Assembly: GCF_000520555.1 (NCBI RefSeq)
Contig: NZ_KI914868.1
Span: 97,033-131,621, forward strand
DNA from: Arthrobacter sp. Br18
GTDB lineage: Bacteria > Actinomycetota > Actinomycetes > Actinomycetales > Micrococcaceae
Direction: 5' to 3'
Length of the DNA: 34,589 nt
Under the pieces are notes generated by a model. The model did not search any database and had not been told where the DNA came from. It was given only the letters and a program-made list of their open reading frames with translations. Below, piece by piece: positions 8,239 to 16,393 of this stretch. The translations under genes and the position numbers were made by a program. Every line of letters starts with the position of its first letter. Positions within the stretch are counted from its first letter, which is position 1.

Positions 8239-9927
8239 ATGCACTGCATCCCGGAGGAGCCGGACTTCGGAGACGGCCACGCGGCAGAGCGCGCCGTCTG
8301 GGAGCGGCTTCGCGCGTGCCTGCCCGACGACGTCGTGCTGGCGCATTCCGTGCAGGTCCGACACGGGCGCGCCGAGCACGAGATCGACCTGCTGGTCCTC
8401 TGGCCCGGCGTCGGCCTTGCCGCCATCGAGGTCAAGGGCGGGCAGGTGGGCATCGACCGCGGGCAGTGGTACCAGTCCGACCGGAACGGCCGGCATAACA
8501 TCCAAAGCCCGGTAGCGCAGTCGCAGGGTTCCCTGCACGCGTTCAAGTCCTGGATCGGCGAGCAACTCGGCAGCCCGTTGACCAGCCGTTTCGCCTATCT
8601 CGTCTGCCTGCCCTACACCTCGGTTCCAGCCGATTGGACGATGGCCGGCTGTCCGCGGTCCCTGCTCCTTGACGAGGACGATCTGCAGTCGCCGGCCGAG
8701 AAGATCCGGTCAGCCATCGAAACTGAGGGTGGCGGCGCCAGCTCCCTGGCGCCGTCCTACCTCGAACGCATCACCGCCCGGCTCGAGGGTCGGATGGAGC
8801 TACCCACTGGTCCCAAAATGAATCTGCGGGAACTTGAGGACGCGCAGGACCATCTGACCGAACGCCAGAAAGGGTTGCTGGCCTCCACCCGAGAGATTCC
8901 CCGTATCCGGTTCACCGGTGGTGCGGGAAGCGGCAAGACCTGGTTGGCCGTGGAGAAGGCGCGATTGCTGACTCGGCAGGGACTGCGGGTCGGACTCTTC
9001 TGCTACAACAAGGGCCTCGGCCAGCACCTGCAGATGCAGGTATCCGGCTGGCGCCACGCCAAGCCAGCCTTCACCGGCGAATTCCACGAGTACGTCCGTT
9101 CCCTCGGGATCCCGGATGGCAGTGGCCAGGCCTACTTCGACGAGGAGATGCCGCGGCTGCTCCAGGAGCTGGCCGCCGATCTACCCTTCGAGCGGAAGTT
9201 CGATGCCGTCATCGTCGACGAGGCGCAGGACTTCGCTCCCCTATGGTGGGACGCGCTGCTCGCCTGCCTGAAGAATCCTGACAAGGATCAGGTGTACGCC
9301 TTCATGGATGACCGTCAGGACGTCTACCGCCGCTGGGGCGGGGCAACTGCGGACCTCGTTCACGGACCCACCGCCGACCTCGTGCCCATCTGCATCGACG
9401 ACAACCTCCGCAACACCCGCAGGATCGCCGACACGTTCAAGGTCTTCGCCGGGGAACACTTCACTCCGCGCGGAGGTACCGGGTCGCCGGTTCGCCGCGT
9501 CGAATGCGCGACCGAGGACGCTCTTGATGTCGCCGATGACTGCATGGACGCCCTGATCGCGGAGGGTTGGGAGGGCAACCAGATTGCGCTGCTGACGACG
9601 CGGCGTCGGCATCCGGTGCATCAGGGCTACTTCGACCGCGATGCCACGCAGGAGTACTGGCGAAACTTCCATGCCGATGAAGCCGAGTTCTACGGCCACG
9701 TGCTGGGATTCAAGGGCCTCGAACGGTCGGTGGTCATCCTCTGTGTGGACGGATTCAAGGAGCAGGACCGCGCCGCGGAGCAGCTGTACGTGGGGCTGTC
9801 GCGCGCACGCTGCCTGCTCGTCGTCGTCGGGAATTCAGCGCTGCTGGCAGAAGCGGGCGGCAAGGCCTTCGAGCGGGAATTCTCGAACGCCCAGCGCTGG
9901 GAGCCGTCGATTCCGTCGTCACCCTGA
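8239..9927 (+). CDS. NERD-domain nuclease fused to UvrD-like helicase
   Basis: A 562-residue protein starting at ATG 8239 behind a GAGGGGA Shine-Dalgarno. The frame is open upstream to 8047, but that part overlaps the previous gene. Residues about 15-115 form a NERD (nuclease-related) domain with EIDLLVL near 48 and IEVKGG near 63-68, the core of a PD-(D/E)xK-like active site. Residues 220-560 are a compact UvrD/DUF2075-like P-loop helicase: Walker A GGAGSGKT at 227-234, Walker B VDEAQD near 326-331, FMDDRQ, DDNLRNTRRIA, and the C-terminal YVGLSRARCLLVVVG motif VI. It lies 80 nt after the TM0106-type helicase on the same strand, so the two are probably co-transcribed. Its last 9 bases overlap the convergent fic gene. 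Confidence 0.88.
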   Translation: MHCIPEEPDFGDGHAAERAVWERLRACLPDDVVLAHSVQVRHGRAEHEIDLLVLWPGVGLAAIEVKGGQVGIDRGQWYQSDRNGRHNIQSPVAQSQGSLHAFKSWIGEQLGSPLTSRFAYLVCLPYTSVPADWTMAGCPRSLLLDEDDLQSPAEKIRSAIETEGGGASSLAPSYLERITARLEGRMELPTGPKMNLRELEDAQDHLTERQKGLLASTREIPRIRFTGGAGSGKTWLAVEKARLLTRQGLRVGLFCYNKGLGQHLQMQVSGWRHAKPAFTGEFHEYVRSLGIPDGSGQAYFDEEMPRLLQELAADLPFERKFDAVIVDEAQDFAPLWWDALLACLKNPDKDQVYAFMDDRQDVYRRWGGATADLVHGPTADLVPICIDDNLRNTRRIADTFKVFAGEHFTPRGGTGSPVRRVECATEDALDVADDCMDALIAEGWEGNQIALLTTRRRHPVHQGYFDRDATQEYWRNFHADEAEFYGHVLGFKGLERSVVILCVDGFKEQDRAAEQLYVGLSRARCLLVVVGNSALLAEAGGKAFEREFSNAQRWEPSIPSSP

Positions 9928-11151
9928 CCGGCGTCGTCGGGCGCGCTGCGCGAAGGCATCGAGGGCCGCGAGGACGAGCTCGCTCTCGAACGTGCGGTTG
10001 CGGCGCCCCTCCCCACTCGGCAGAAGGATGCCCTCCGCAACGAGTCTGTCCAGGCCGTTCTGCGCATTCTGGGCGGTGATACCGAGCAGCGAGGCGACGG
10101 TCTTCGCGTCGATGACGGGATGCTGCAGGAGAAGGTCGACGATGCGCGCGCCGGCGGATCCTTTGCGGGCCGACGTCGCCGCCGCCGCCCAGCTCCGAAA
10201 CTCTTCGAGGTCAGCCACCAGTTGCCGTCCGTTCGAAAGGGCTGAGGTGAATGCAGCTGAAAAGGCATCGATGATGGGGGTCGGCGAACCCTCGCGGTAG
10301 GCCGTCAGGGCCTCGAAGTACCCGGCTGTGTTCTGCAGGAGGCCGGCCGACACCGGTACCGTCAGGTTCCGGGTGATTCCCAGGCGATGCAGCATGGAGT
10401 GGATGAGCGCGCGGCCCGTTCGTCCATTCCCATCCGGGAAAGGGTGGATGGTTTCGAATTGCGCGTGGGCGATCGCAAGCTGTGGCATCACCGGCAGGTC
10501 GGTCCGCTGCGCGAAGGCGACGAGGTCGGTCATCAGTGCAGGCACCCTGTCTGCATGCGGAGGGACAAACGACGCCGCGTGGGGACTGTTTGCTGCTCCA
10601 CCCCCGATCCACACCGGCTGGTCTCGCCAGCGGCCCGTGTATTCAGGATGGGTGTCGGCCAGGAGTACCGCCTGCATGGCAAGGACGGCGTCCTCATCAA
10701 GATCAGCGGACAGGGCGATGGCTGCCTCCATCGCGCGGGTGTTGGCGACGATCAACCGCGCATTGGGTCCGCTCTTGCCCCCGAGTTCAGCCAACGCGAT
10801 GCTTTTGGGTTGCGCGGTGAGTTGTTCGATCTCCGAACTGGATGCGCTCTCGCTTCGCAGGAGGATTGCTGCGAACGATGCAGTGAACGCGCTGAACTCA
10901 ACATCGAAGCGAACAAGTTCCGTGATCGCGTCCTCGGCGCGGACTGCGGTCCCGGGGCGCAGAGGAGGTAGATCGAGGTGCGCAATGAAGGGTGGAACTG
11001 CTGCGTCATAGGGCCCTCTCGCCCGAAGCCTCGTCCTGTGGGACTCACCCCGATCGGCCGTTGGTTCCCACGTGCGCTGCTCCCAGGTGACGGCGGGCCA
11101 CAGGCTGGAGTGCGGTGCTTTCCCGCCCCGTGATACTGCATCTGATCGCAT
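9919..11151 (-). CDS. Fic family protein (AMP-transferase) with C-terminal winged helix
   Basis: A 410-residue protein. A Fic_N-like region (about 50-150) precedes the Fic core, whose catalytic motif HPFPDGNGRTGR (236-247) is complete, including the His and the nucleotide-binding GNGR. Upstream, SSSEIEQ (104-110) matches the position of the class II inhibitory helix S-x-x-x-E-G/N. The inhibitory Glu is present but the final residue is Gln. The C-terminus (about 340-390) resembles a winged helix (VIDAKTVASLLGITAQNAQNGLDRL). Fic enzymes AMPylate protein Ser/Thr/Tyr hydroxyls; this solitary type is usually self-inhibited. No Shine-Dalgarno is visible at ATG 11151, so the message may be leaderless. 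A palindrome just upstream suggests autoregulation. It converges on and overlaps the NERD helicase by 9 bp. Confidence 0.93.
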   Translation of the reverse strand: MRSDAVSRGGKAPHSSLWPAVTWEQRTWEPTADRGESHRTRLRARGPYDAAVPPFIAHLDLPPLRPGTAVRAEDAITELVRFDVEFSAFTASFAAILLRSESASSSEIEQLTAQPKSIALAELGGKSGPNARLIVANTRAMEAAIALSADLDEDAVLAMQAVLLADTHPEYTGRWRDQPVWIGGGAANSPHAASFVPPHADRVPALMTDLVAFAQRTDLPVMPQLAIAHAQFETIHPFPDGNGRTGRALIHSMLHRLGITRNLTVPVSAGLLQNTAGYFEALTAYREGSPTPIIDAFSAAFTSALSNGRQLVADLEEFRSWAAAATSARKGSAGARIVDLLLQHPVIDAKTVASLLGITAQNAQNGLDRLVAEGILLPSGEGRRNRTFESELVLAALDAFAQRARRRRSG

Positions 11152-11159
11152 GGGCAGAT

Positions 11160-11193
11160 CTTACCATCGGTAAGGTTACTAACCGATGGTAAG
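11160..11193. promoter_or_regulatory. Perfect 12-bp inverted repeat upstream of fic (candidate operator)
   Basis: CTTACCATCGGT (11160-11171) and ACCGATGGTAAG (11182-11193) are exact reverse complements separated by 10 bases. The left arm begins a smaller palindrome, TTACC-ATC-GGTAA (11161-11173). The site starts 9 bases upstream of the fic ATG on the minus strand and includes a TAAGAT that could be its -10 element. It is therefore well placed for repression, possibly by the Fic protein's own C-terminal winged helix. The binding protein is inferred. Confidence 0.6.
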
Positions 11194-11266
11194 TAAAATG
11201 CCTGTTGACGGTTGAGCTTGCCTACTGCGGTCGCCTGGCTGCATCGGTCGCCGGAAACCCCGAGAA

Positions 11267-11287
11267 TACTCCCAGCTAGCAGGAGTA
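11267..11287. promoter_or_regulatory. Small inverted repeat upstream of the LolA-like gene
   Basis: TACTCC (11267-11272) and GGAGTA (11282-11287) are inverted around a 9-base spacer, 47 bases before the ATG of the exported LolA-like protein. It could be an operator, a 5' UTR hairpin or chance; the arms are only 6 bases. Confidence 0.25.
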
Positions 11288-11334
11288 GCGTTGGCCTCAG
11301 CGCTCGGCACGACTTCGTCCGGAAGGCACAAACC

Positions 11335-12495
11335 ATGAAGAAAACCTGGCTGCGATGGCTCCCCGCCGGCATTGTTCCGGTGGTGATCCTCACTGCGACC
11401 GTCGCCGGTCCCACCATCGCGGACGCGAGCCCGCAGCTTCCGGACAAGACCGCCCAGGAGCTCCTCGAACTGGTCGCGACCAGCTACGACACCGCCTACT
11501 CCGGCACTCTCGAGCAGTCCTCGGAGCTCGGCCTGCCCGATCTCCGAGGTATGGGCCCTGCCGGCGGCGGCACCACCGATGGCCCGTCGGCCGCCCTTGA
11601 GCTCCTCACCGGCTCACACACCGCCCAGGTCCACATCGACGGCACTGACAAGGCCCGCGTCCAGGTGATGGACCAGTTGGCACAGCGCGATGTCATCGTA
11701 AATGACGACGAGGTGTGGCTCTACGACTCACGCGCGAAGGAAGCAACCCACGCGGTCCTTCCCGACTCCGCGGAGTTCCCCGATCACGCCCTGCCCGGCG
11801 CCGCACCCACCCCTGCAGATCTGGCCGCGAAATTCCTGTCCACCCTCGACCCCTCCACTGAAATCACCGTGGGAGACAACGCCCGCGTTGCCGGTCGCGA
11901 TGCCTACGAGCTGGTCCTCACACCCAAAGCCGGAGACACCCTCGTCGCGGCCGTATCGCTGACCGTGGATGCCCAAACCGGCCTGCCGCTGGGCTTCGCC
12001 ATCGCAGCAGAGGGCCAGGAGGAGCCGGCCTTCTCGGTCGCTTTCTCCAGCATCGACTTCAGCGCACCCGCGGAAAGCCTGTTCGAGTTCACTCCCCCGC
12101 CCGAAGCCACGGTGACCGAGGTTCCGGTGAAGGAACACGACGGCATGTCGTCGACGCCACAGCACAGTGACGCTGAGTATGCGGAGGACGCCAGCAAGAA
12201 GCCGACCGTCCTCGGCGAGGGCTGGAGCACCATCGTGGTTCTGCCTGCAGGGTCCGCATCCGGAGCGTTCGGCGCCGGCACTGGCACGGGCGCACCCGAG
12301 GACACCGGCTCGGTGAACAGCTCGCGCGGCGGGAACTCCGCCGAAGCTCAAGCCCTGCTGGAGCAGGCGTTGACTCAGGTGGACGGCGGGCGCGTCCTGC
12401 AGACATCCCTGGTGTCCGTGCTGATAACCGACGACGGGCGCGTCCTCGCAGGCGCCGTCAGTGCCGACCAATTGATCGCAGCCGCGCAGCAGTGA
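11335..12495 (+). CDS. Exported LolA/RseB-like (DUF2092-type) protein
   Basis: A 386-residue protein starting at ATG 11335, with GGAAGG 8 nt upstream; 41 extra codons are open before this start but lack a signal peptide. The N-terminus is a Sec signal peptide (MKKTWLRWLPAG followed by a hydrophobic stretch, probable cleavage near ADASP). Residues 35-260 resemble the LolA/RseB-like beta-sheet fold found in actinobacterial outer-membrane-lipoprotein-carrier-like proteins. The C-terminal part is Gly/Ser-rich and unassigned. The stop codon overlaps the GTG of the following ABC ATPase (GTGA), so the three genes 11335-14325 form one translationally coupled operon. The protein is probably extracytoplasmic and may sense or hand over a hydrophobic ligand to, or from, the exporter. 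That role is inference. Confidence 0.75.
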   Translation: MKKTWLRWLPAGIVPVVILTATVAGPTIADASPQLPDKTAQELLELVATSYDTAYSGTLEQSSELGLPDLRGMGPAGGGTTDGPSAALELLTGSHTAQVHIDGTDKARVQVMDQLAQRDVIVNDDEVWLYDSRAKEATHAVLPDSAEFPDHALPGAAPTPADLAAKFLSTLDPSTEITVGDNARVAGRDAYELVLTPKAGDTLVAAVSLTVDAQTGLPLGFAIAAEGQEEPAFSVAFSSIDFSAPAESLFEFTPPPEATVTEVPVKEHDGMSSTPQHSDAEYAEDASKKPTVLGEGWSTIVVLPAGSASGAFGAGTGTGAPEDTGSVNSSRGGNSAEAQALLEQALTQVDGGRVLQTSLVSVLITDDGRVLAGAVSADQLIAAAQQ

Positions 12496-13445
12496 CCGCA
12501 CCCACCGGTGAGCTCGCGATCGAAACCCGTGGGCTCACCAAGACGTTCGGCCGCCAGCGGGCGGTCGACGACGTCGGTTTGCGAGTCCCGCGCGGCTCGG
12601 TCTTCGGCTTCCTCGGCCCCAACGGTTCAGGCAAGACGACGACCATCCGCATGCTCCTCGGGCTCGCGGCCGCGTCCAGCGGCGAGATCGAACTGCTCGG
12701 CGGCACCATGCCGAAGTCCTCCCGCGACGTCCTTCCCCGCGTCGGCGCCCTCGTCGAGGGACCGGCCATCTACCCGTTCCTGTCCGGACGCGCGAACCTG
12801 CAGCGGTTCGACTCCGCCGACCGCCACACCTCCCCTGCCACCCGCAATTCACGCGTGGACGCCGCCCTCGACCGCGTCGGACTCAGCCACGCCGCCCGCA
12901 AGCCCGCCCATGCCTACTCACTCGGCATGAAGCAGCGCCTCGGTATCGCCAACGCACTCCTCACCCCGCGCGACCTGCTCATCCTCGACGAGCCGAGCAA
13001 CGGCCTGGACCCGCAGGGCACCCGCGAGGTGCGCAGCCTCATCCGCTCCCTCGCCGACGGCGGCACCACCGTCTTCGTCTCGAGCCACCTCCTCGCCGAG
13101 GTAGAGCAGATGTGCACCGAGATCGCGGTCATGAGCGCCGGACGCCTCGTGGCTCAGGGCACGCTCGACGCGCTGCGCGCCCAGGGCACCGCCCGCGTGC
13201 GCGTCCTCACCCCCGACCCCGCCGCCGCCCGCCGTGTCCTCACCGGATTGGGACTCACCCCCGAAACCGGCGGACAGGACGACGTCGTCACCGCCGACCT
13301 CACCCGTCCCGGCCTCCAGCCAGAAACGGTCAACGCGGCGCTCGTCCATGCCGAGGTGCGCGTCCGCGGTTTCTCGATCAGCGGTGCCTCGCTCGAGGAA
13401 CGCTTCGTGGCTCTGACCGGAGAGGGGTTCGACGTTGCCGGCTGA
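12492..13445 (+). CDS. ABC transporter ATP-binding protein (BcrA/DrrA-like)
   Basis: A 317-residue ATPase beginning at GTG 12492, overlapping the previous stop by 4 bp. It has Walker A GPNGSGKTT (about 40-48), a slightly unusual signature YSLGMKQRLGIANALL, Walker B LLILDEPSNGLDPQG, and a switch-His segment VFVSSHLLAEVEQM. The extra C-terminal 90 residues are typical of the CcmA/BcrA/DrrA group of exporters. It pairs with the permease encoded next, whose TTG start lies inside its last codons. The substrate cannot be read from sequence; antimicrobial peptide or lipid export is usual for this class. Confidence 0.93.
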   Translation: MTAPTGELAIETRGLTKTFGRQRAVDDVGLRVPRGSVFGFLGPNGSGKTTTIRMLLGLAAASSGEIELLGGTMPKSSRDVLPRVGALVEGPAIYPFLSGRANLQRFDSADRHTSPATRNSRVDAALDRVGLSHAARKPAHAYSLGMKQRLGIANALLTPRDLLILDEPSNGLDPQGTREVRSLIRSLADGGTTVFVSSHLLAEVEQMCTEIAVMSAGRLVAQGTLDALRAQGTARVRVLTPDPAAARRVLTGLGLTPETGGQDDVVTADLTRPGLQPETVNAALVHAEVRVRGFSISGASLEERFVALTGEGFDVAG

Positions 13446-14325
13446 GTCAACGCACCTTGCGCCAAAACCACAAGCAGTGGACGACGGCGTCGGTTCCGTC
13501 CGTCCCTTCGCCGGGTGGGCGCTGCTCGCGTCCGAGATCGGGGTGCTGTTCCGACGTCGTCGTACCTGGGCGATGCTGGTGGCCCTCGCGGCGATACCCA
13601 TCCTCATCGCCGTGGTCGTGCGGCTGTCCTCCGGCGGGCCGAGCCCTGGCCGCGGACCGGCGTTCCTGGACAGCATCACGCAGAACGGCCTGTTCGTCTC
13701 GCTCACCGCACTCACGGTGTCCATCCCGCTGTTCCTGCCGCTGACGGTGGGCGTGGTGGCCGGGGACACCATCGCCGGCGAAGCGAACCTCGGCACCCTC
13801 CGCTACCTGCTGGTGGCGCCGGCCGGACGCGTTCGGCTGCTGCTCGTGAAGTACGCGGGTGCGGCGGTGTTCTGCCTGGTGGCGACGCTCGTCATCGTGA
13901 CCGCGGGTGCCCTGATCGGGGCGGCACTGTTCCCCATCGGACCGGTGACTCTGCTGTCGGGCGACACCATCGGGCTCGGCGGCTACGTGGGCAGGCTCCT
14001 GCTCCTTGCCGCCTATGTGACGATGTCCCTGCTGGGCCTCAGCGCGATCGGACTGTTCATCTCGACGCTCACCACGGTTCCGGTCGGCGCGATGGCCGCC
14101 ACCGCGGCGCTTGCTGCGGTCTCGCAGATCCTCGGCGCACTGCCGCAGCTCGAGTGGTTGCACCCCTGGCTGTTCACGAACTACTGGCTCGGTTTCGCTG
14201 ACTTCCTGCGGCAACCGATCGCATGGGGTTCCTTCACCGACAACGCGCTGCTGCAGTTCGGCTACATCGCGGTGTTCGGTGCGCTGGCATACGGTCGGTT
14301 CAGCACGAAGGACATTTTGAGCTGA
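13435..14325 (+). CDS. ABC-2 type transporter permease
   Basis: A 296-residue membrane protein starting at TTG 13435 (GAGGGG Shine-Dalgarno), overlapping the ATPase gene by 11 bp. It has about six hydrophobic segments: one after residue 35 (MLVALAAIPILIAVVV), then near 80-105, 135-165, 185-215, 220-240 and 275-290. The motif AGEANLGTLRYLLVAPAGR in the first cytoplasmic region is typical of ABC-2 permeases of the BcrB/NatB type. It forms the channel half of the exporter with the preceding ATPase. Confidence 0.88.
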   Translation: MPAESTHLAPKPQAVDDGVGSVRPFAGWALLASEIGVLFRRRRTWAMLVALAAIPILIAVVVRLSSGGPSPGRGPAFLDSITQNGLFVSLTALTVSIPLFLPLTVGVVAGDTIAGEANLGTLRYLLVAPAGRVRLLLVKYAGAAVFCLVATLVIVTAGALIGAALFPIGPVTLLSGDTIGLGGYVGRLLLLAAYVTMSLLGLSAIGLFISTLTTVPVGAMAATAALAAVSQILGALPQLEWLHPWLFTNYWLGFADFLRQPIAWGSFTDNALLQFGYIAVFGALAYGRFSTKDILS

Positions 14326-14345
14326 TCCAGTGCCTATTTTGCGGC

Positions 14346-14407
14346 CATCGAGTGCGCAGCACTTACCAGCGCAGTGCTGATTTGGGGTTATTTCTGTGCA
14401 CTCGATG
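14346..14407. repeat. Hairpin repeat element, copy 1 (62 bp)
   Basis: The arms CATCGAGTGCGCAG (14346-14359) and CTGTGCACTCGATG (14394-14407) pair over 14 positions with one G-U. The loop contains a TTAC and a conserved GCTGATTTGGGGTTATTT. A second copy in the same orientation lies at 15225-15287 on the other side of the vapBC module. Copy 1 sits between the convergent 3' ends of the ABC permease and vapC and may also act as a transcription terminator. Confidence 0.8.
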
Positions 14408-14465
14408 AGGAAAGTGAGCGCCCGAGCTGGGAACAGCGCACACAAGGTGCCCGCGCCGCGAGGCA

Positions 14466-14864
14466 CTAGTCTGTGGGGAGTAGCCGCATCCCCTGCAGCT
14501 GCGAAGCCTTACTGTCGAACGTAGCGGTGTATTCGCAGCCATGGGCCCGCCCGTCGAGGGCGATCACGACGTCCGCGAAGTCGTAACCCTCAGCAGCTCG
14601 ACGTGCAGCTTCTCGGACAAGGTCCGGATTTTCGACGACGATGTCCTCAGACGCCGCCAGGTCTCCGAAAACGCCCGCGATCTTCCGGTGGTTGAGCCTG
14701 TAAGCATTCTTGAGGACCCAGAAGGACTCGACGAGGACGCTCAGACTGATGAAGCCGCTAGCATCGGGGTTGAAGGAGCGAATCAAGCTCGACGCGGCGG
14801 CCGACTGTTGCGGGTCGTCCTGGACGAGGTAACGCACCAGCACATTGGTATCGACTCCGATCAT
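14466..14864 (-). CDS. vapC: VapC-type PIN-domain ribonuclease toxin
   Basis: A 132-residue PIN domain with the acidic site complete: D5 (MIGVDTN), E46 (LVES), D98 (FADVV) and D117 (ATFDS). VapC toxins are Mg-dependent endoribonucleases that cut tRNA or rRNA and are held inactive by the cognate VapB. Its ATG overlaps the stop of the antitoxin gene by 4 bp (ATGA), as usual for the pair. The module is flanked on both sides by the same small hairpin repeat. Confidence 0.93.
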   Translation of the reverse strand: MIGVDTNVLVRYLVQDDPQQSAAASSLIRSFNPDASGFISLSVLVESFWVLKNAYRLNHRKIAGVFGDLAASEDIVVENPDLVREAARRAAEGYDFADVVIALDGRAHGCEYTATFDSKASQLQGMRLLPTD

Positions 14865-15130
14865 GCCGGACCGGGCACAGGGTTCAGCGTGCTTTTTCCA
14901 GCTTCCGCAGTTATGGCGTCCTGCATGTCGTCCAACGACACGGCTTTCAGCCCCTCCTGATGAAAGATCCCCTCGAGCGAACCAACCGATCTGGTGATCG
15001 GCTCGATGGCGTACTTTCCTTCTGCAGTCAGCACGAAGTCGATCCGGCTGCCTGTCTCCAAGGCGAGCTTCCGGCGCACCTCGAGCGGGATAGTGACTTG
15101 ACCTTTGCTGGTGACTTTCGCGAGAACCAT
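14861..15130 (-). CDS. vapB: AbrB/SpoVT-type VapB antitoxin
   Basis: An 89-residue protein. Its N-terminus VLAKVTSKGQVTIPLEVRRK is the standard AbrB swapped-hairpin DNA-binding fold, and the C-terminus should wrap the toxin. I chose ATG 15130; a TTG at 15136 is possible, and the GAGG tract lies almost against the ATG, so the exact start is uncertain. It overlaps vapC by 4 bp. An inverted repeat about 27 bases upstream is a likely autoregulatory operator. Confidence 0.9.
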   Translation of the reverse strand: MVLAKVTSKGQVTIPLEVRRKLALETGSRIDFVLTAEGKYAIEPITRSVGSLEGIFHQEGLKAVSLDDMQDAITAEAGKSTLNPVPGPA

Positions 15131-15156
15131 CCTCAAATCTTACTCTGAGATGTTTT

Positions 15157-15173
15157 CCTTACAAGCAGTAAGG
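15157..15173. promoter_or_regulatory. Inverted repeat upstream of vapBC (candidate operator)
   Basis: CCTTAC (15157-15162) and GTAAGG (15168-15173) are inverted around AAGCA. They run directly into a second inverted repeat, GGCGG-CTTT-CCGCC (15172-15185). The position, just upstream of vapB on the minus strand, fits autoregulation by the VapB-VapC complex. This is not proven. Confidence 0.45.
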
Positions 15174-15224
15174 CGGCTTTCCGCCATGAAGGTCACTTGA
15201 GCTGAGGCAGGTAACTCCCTTCCA

Positions 15225-15287
15225 CATCGAGTGCGCAGGAATTACGGCGGGAAGAGCTGATTTGGGGTTATTTCTGTGCACTCGATG
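15225..15287. repeat. Hairpin repeat element, copy 2 (63 bp)
   Basis: It has the same 14-base arms as copy 1 (CATCGAGTGCGCAG at 15225-15238 and CTGTGCACTCGATG at 15274-15287) and an identical GCTGATTTGGGGTTATTT loop segment. The part after the left arm differs, and one extra base is present. It lies 10 bases beyond the 3' end of the exonuclease-BRCT gene and upstream of vapB. With copy 1 it brackets the vapBC module in direct orientation. Confidence 0.8.
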
Positions 15288-15297
15288 AGGCAGACGG

Positions 15298-16371
15298 CTA
15301 CTTTCCGCGCCGGTTCCCTATCCACTTGAGGATTCTGGTCACTGCTCCTTCGATCTGACCTATGGATTCCGGAGTTCGATCACGTTCTTCAACGCCTCGG
15401 CGGGAACGGTCCACCGCCGGCGACCGAGGTGCCGCTGTCATGGTCCGACGCGGAGAAGCGTCTATCCCCAGCCAACCCAGCAGCTCCTTTTCGCTGACAG
15501 CTCGAATGGTCTGCCCCGCGGCGATGTACTGCAGGGCTTTCCGTTCCTTCCCGCTGTTCGCACTGATGACGGCCGGGCTGCGGACCGGATCCTGCTGGCC
15601 GATGACCAGCAGAGTCGTCTTCTTCGTGATGTTGTTGGCGTTGGTGGCCCCGAGGGACGCAACATGCTGCATCGCGTCCTCGCGGGAAAGCCTAGCGAGG
15701 TCGCCCGTGAAGACGACCACCTGCCCGTACAGCGGGCCCGCAGGATCCGCCCTCCGGTCCGGTTGCGGAAGTTCGGCGAGCGCCGGCGACTTCGAGTAGC
15801 GGTGCGATCCTGCGGTGGGCGATGACCGGACCGGAGGCCAGAGCAGATCGAGGGAGTGGAGTCCGTGGGATCGCGCCATGGCGAGAACCGCCTGCGCGCA
15901 GACTTCGGAGTCATTTCCGGCGTCGTGGTGTTGAAACGCGCCCAATCCGAGTGCCCTGGCTACGGCGGGCAGCTTGTTCACTTCAAGGTCGAGCAGGCGA
16001 CGGGCGAGGCCGAGCGAGCAGTGGAAGGTCAGTTCCGGCACCTCGAGTCCTGATTCGGAGCACGCGCTGCGAAGAACCGAGCGGTCGAAGGACGCGTTGT
16101 GGGCAACGAGGGCGTCCATTCCCACGAAGTCGACAATGCGGCGAAGGCTTGCCTTCCAGGTGGCGGCGCCCGCGACGTCGCTCGCCCGGATGCCGTGAAC
16201 CGCAATGTTCCTCGGGTCGAAGCGGCTCACGGCCGCGGGCGGCCGAATGAGCCAGGACGCCGTTTCGACGACCTGCCCGCCCTGCACTTTCGCCAGACCG
16301 ACGGCACACGCTGATCCCCGGCTGCTGTTCGCGGTTTCGAAGTCGATCGCGGTGAAGTTTAGACCCTGCAC
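15298..16371 (-). CDS. DEDDh 3'-5' exonuclease with C-terminal BRCT domain
   Basis: A 357-residue protein. I chose GTG 16371 (AGGGGGAACA Shine-Dalgarno) rather than an upstream start, because the exonuclease fold begins at once (TAIDFETANS). The DnaQ-like active site is complete: D10, E12, D96 (HNASFDRSVL), H149 and D154 (HHDAGNDSEV). Residues about 212-302 form a BRCT domain (YGQVVVFTGDLARLSREDA, LGAT, KTTLLVIG, KERKALQYI, ISEKELL-like end). This exonuclease-BRCT arrangement is common in actinobacteria and resembles DNA polymerase III epsilon joined to a ligase-type BRCT. It probably acts in DNA repair, but the partner is unknown. Confidence 0.9.
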   Translation of the reverse strand: MQGLNFTAIDFETANSSRGSACAVGLAKVQGGQVVETASWLIRPPAAVSRFDPRNIAVHGIRASDVAGAATWKASLRRIVDFVGMDALVAHNASFDRSVLRSACSESGLEVPELTFHCSLGLARRLLDLEVNKLPAVARALGLGAFQHHDAGNDSEVCAQAVLAMARSHGLHSLDLLWPPVRSSPTAGSHRYSKSPALAELPQPDRRADPAGPLYGQVVVFTGDLARLSREDAMQHVASLGATNANNITKKTTLLVIGQQDPVRSPAVISANSGKERKALQYIAAGQTIRAVSEKELLGWLGIDASPRRTMTAAPRSPAVDRSRRGVEERDRTPESIGQIEGAVTRILKWIGNRRGK

Positions 16372-16393
16372 TGTTCCCCCTGAGCTGACTGGT

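Noticed and set aside
14346-14407. Interpretation of the hairpin repeat as a MITE
   Set aside because: It is too short, has no clear target-site duplication and has no related transposase in the window.
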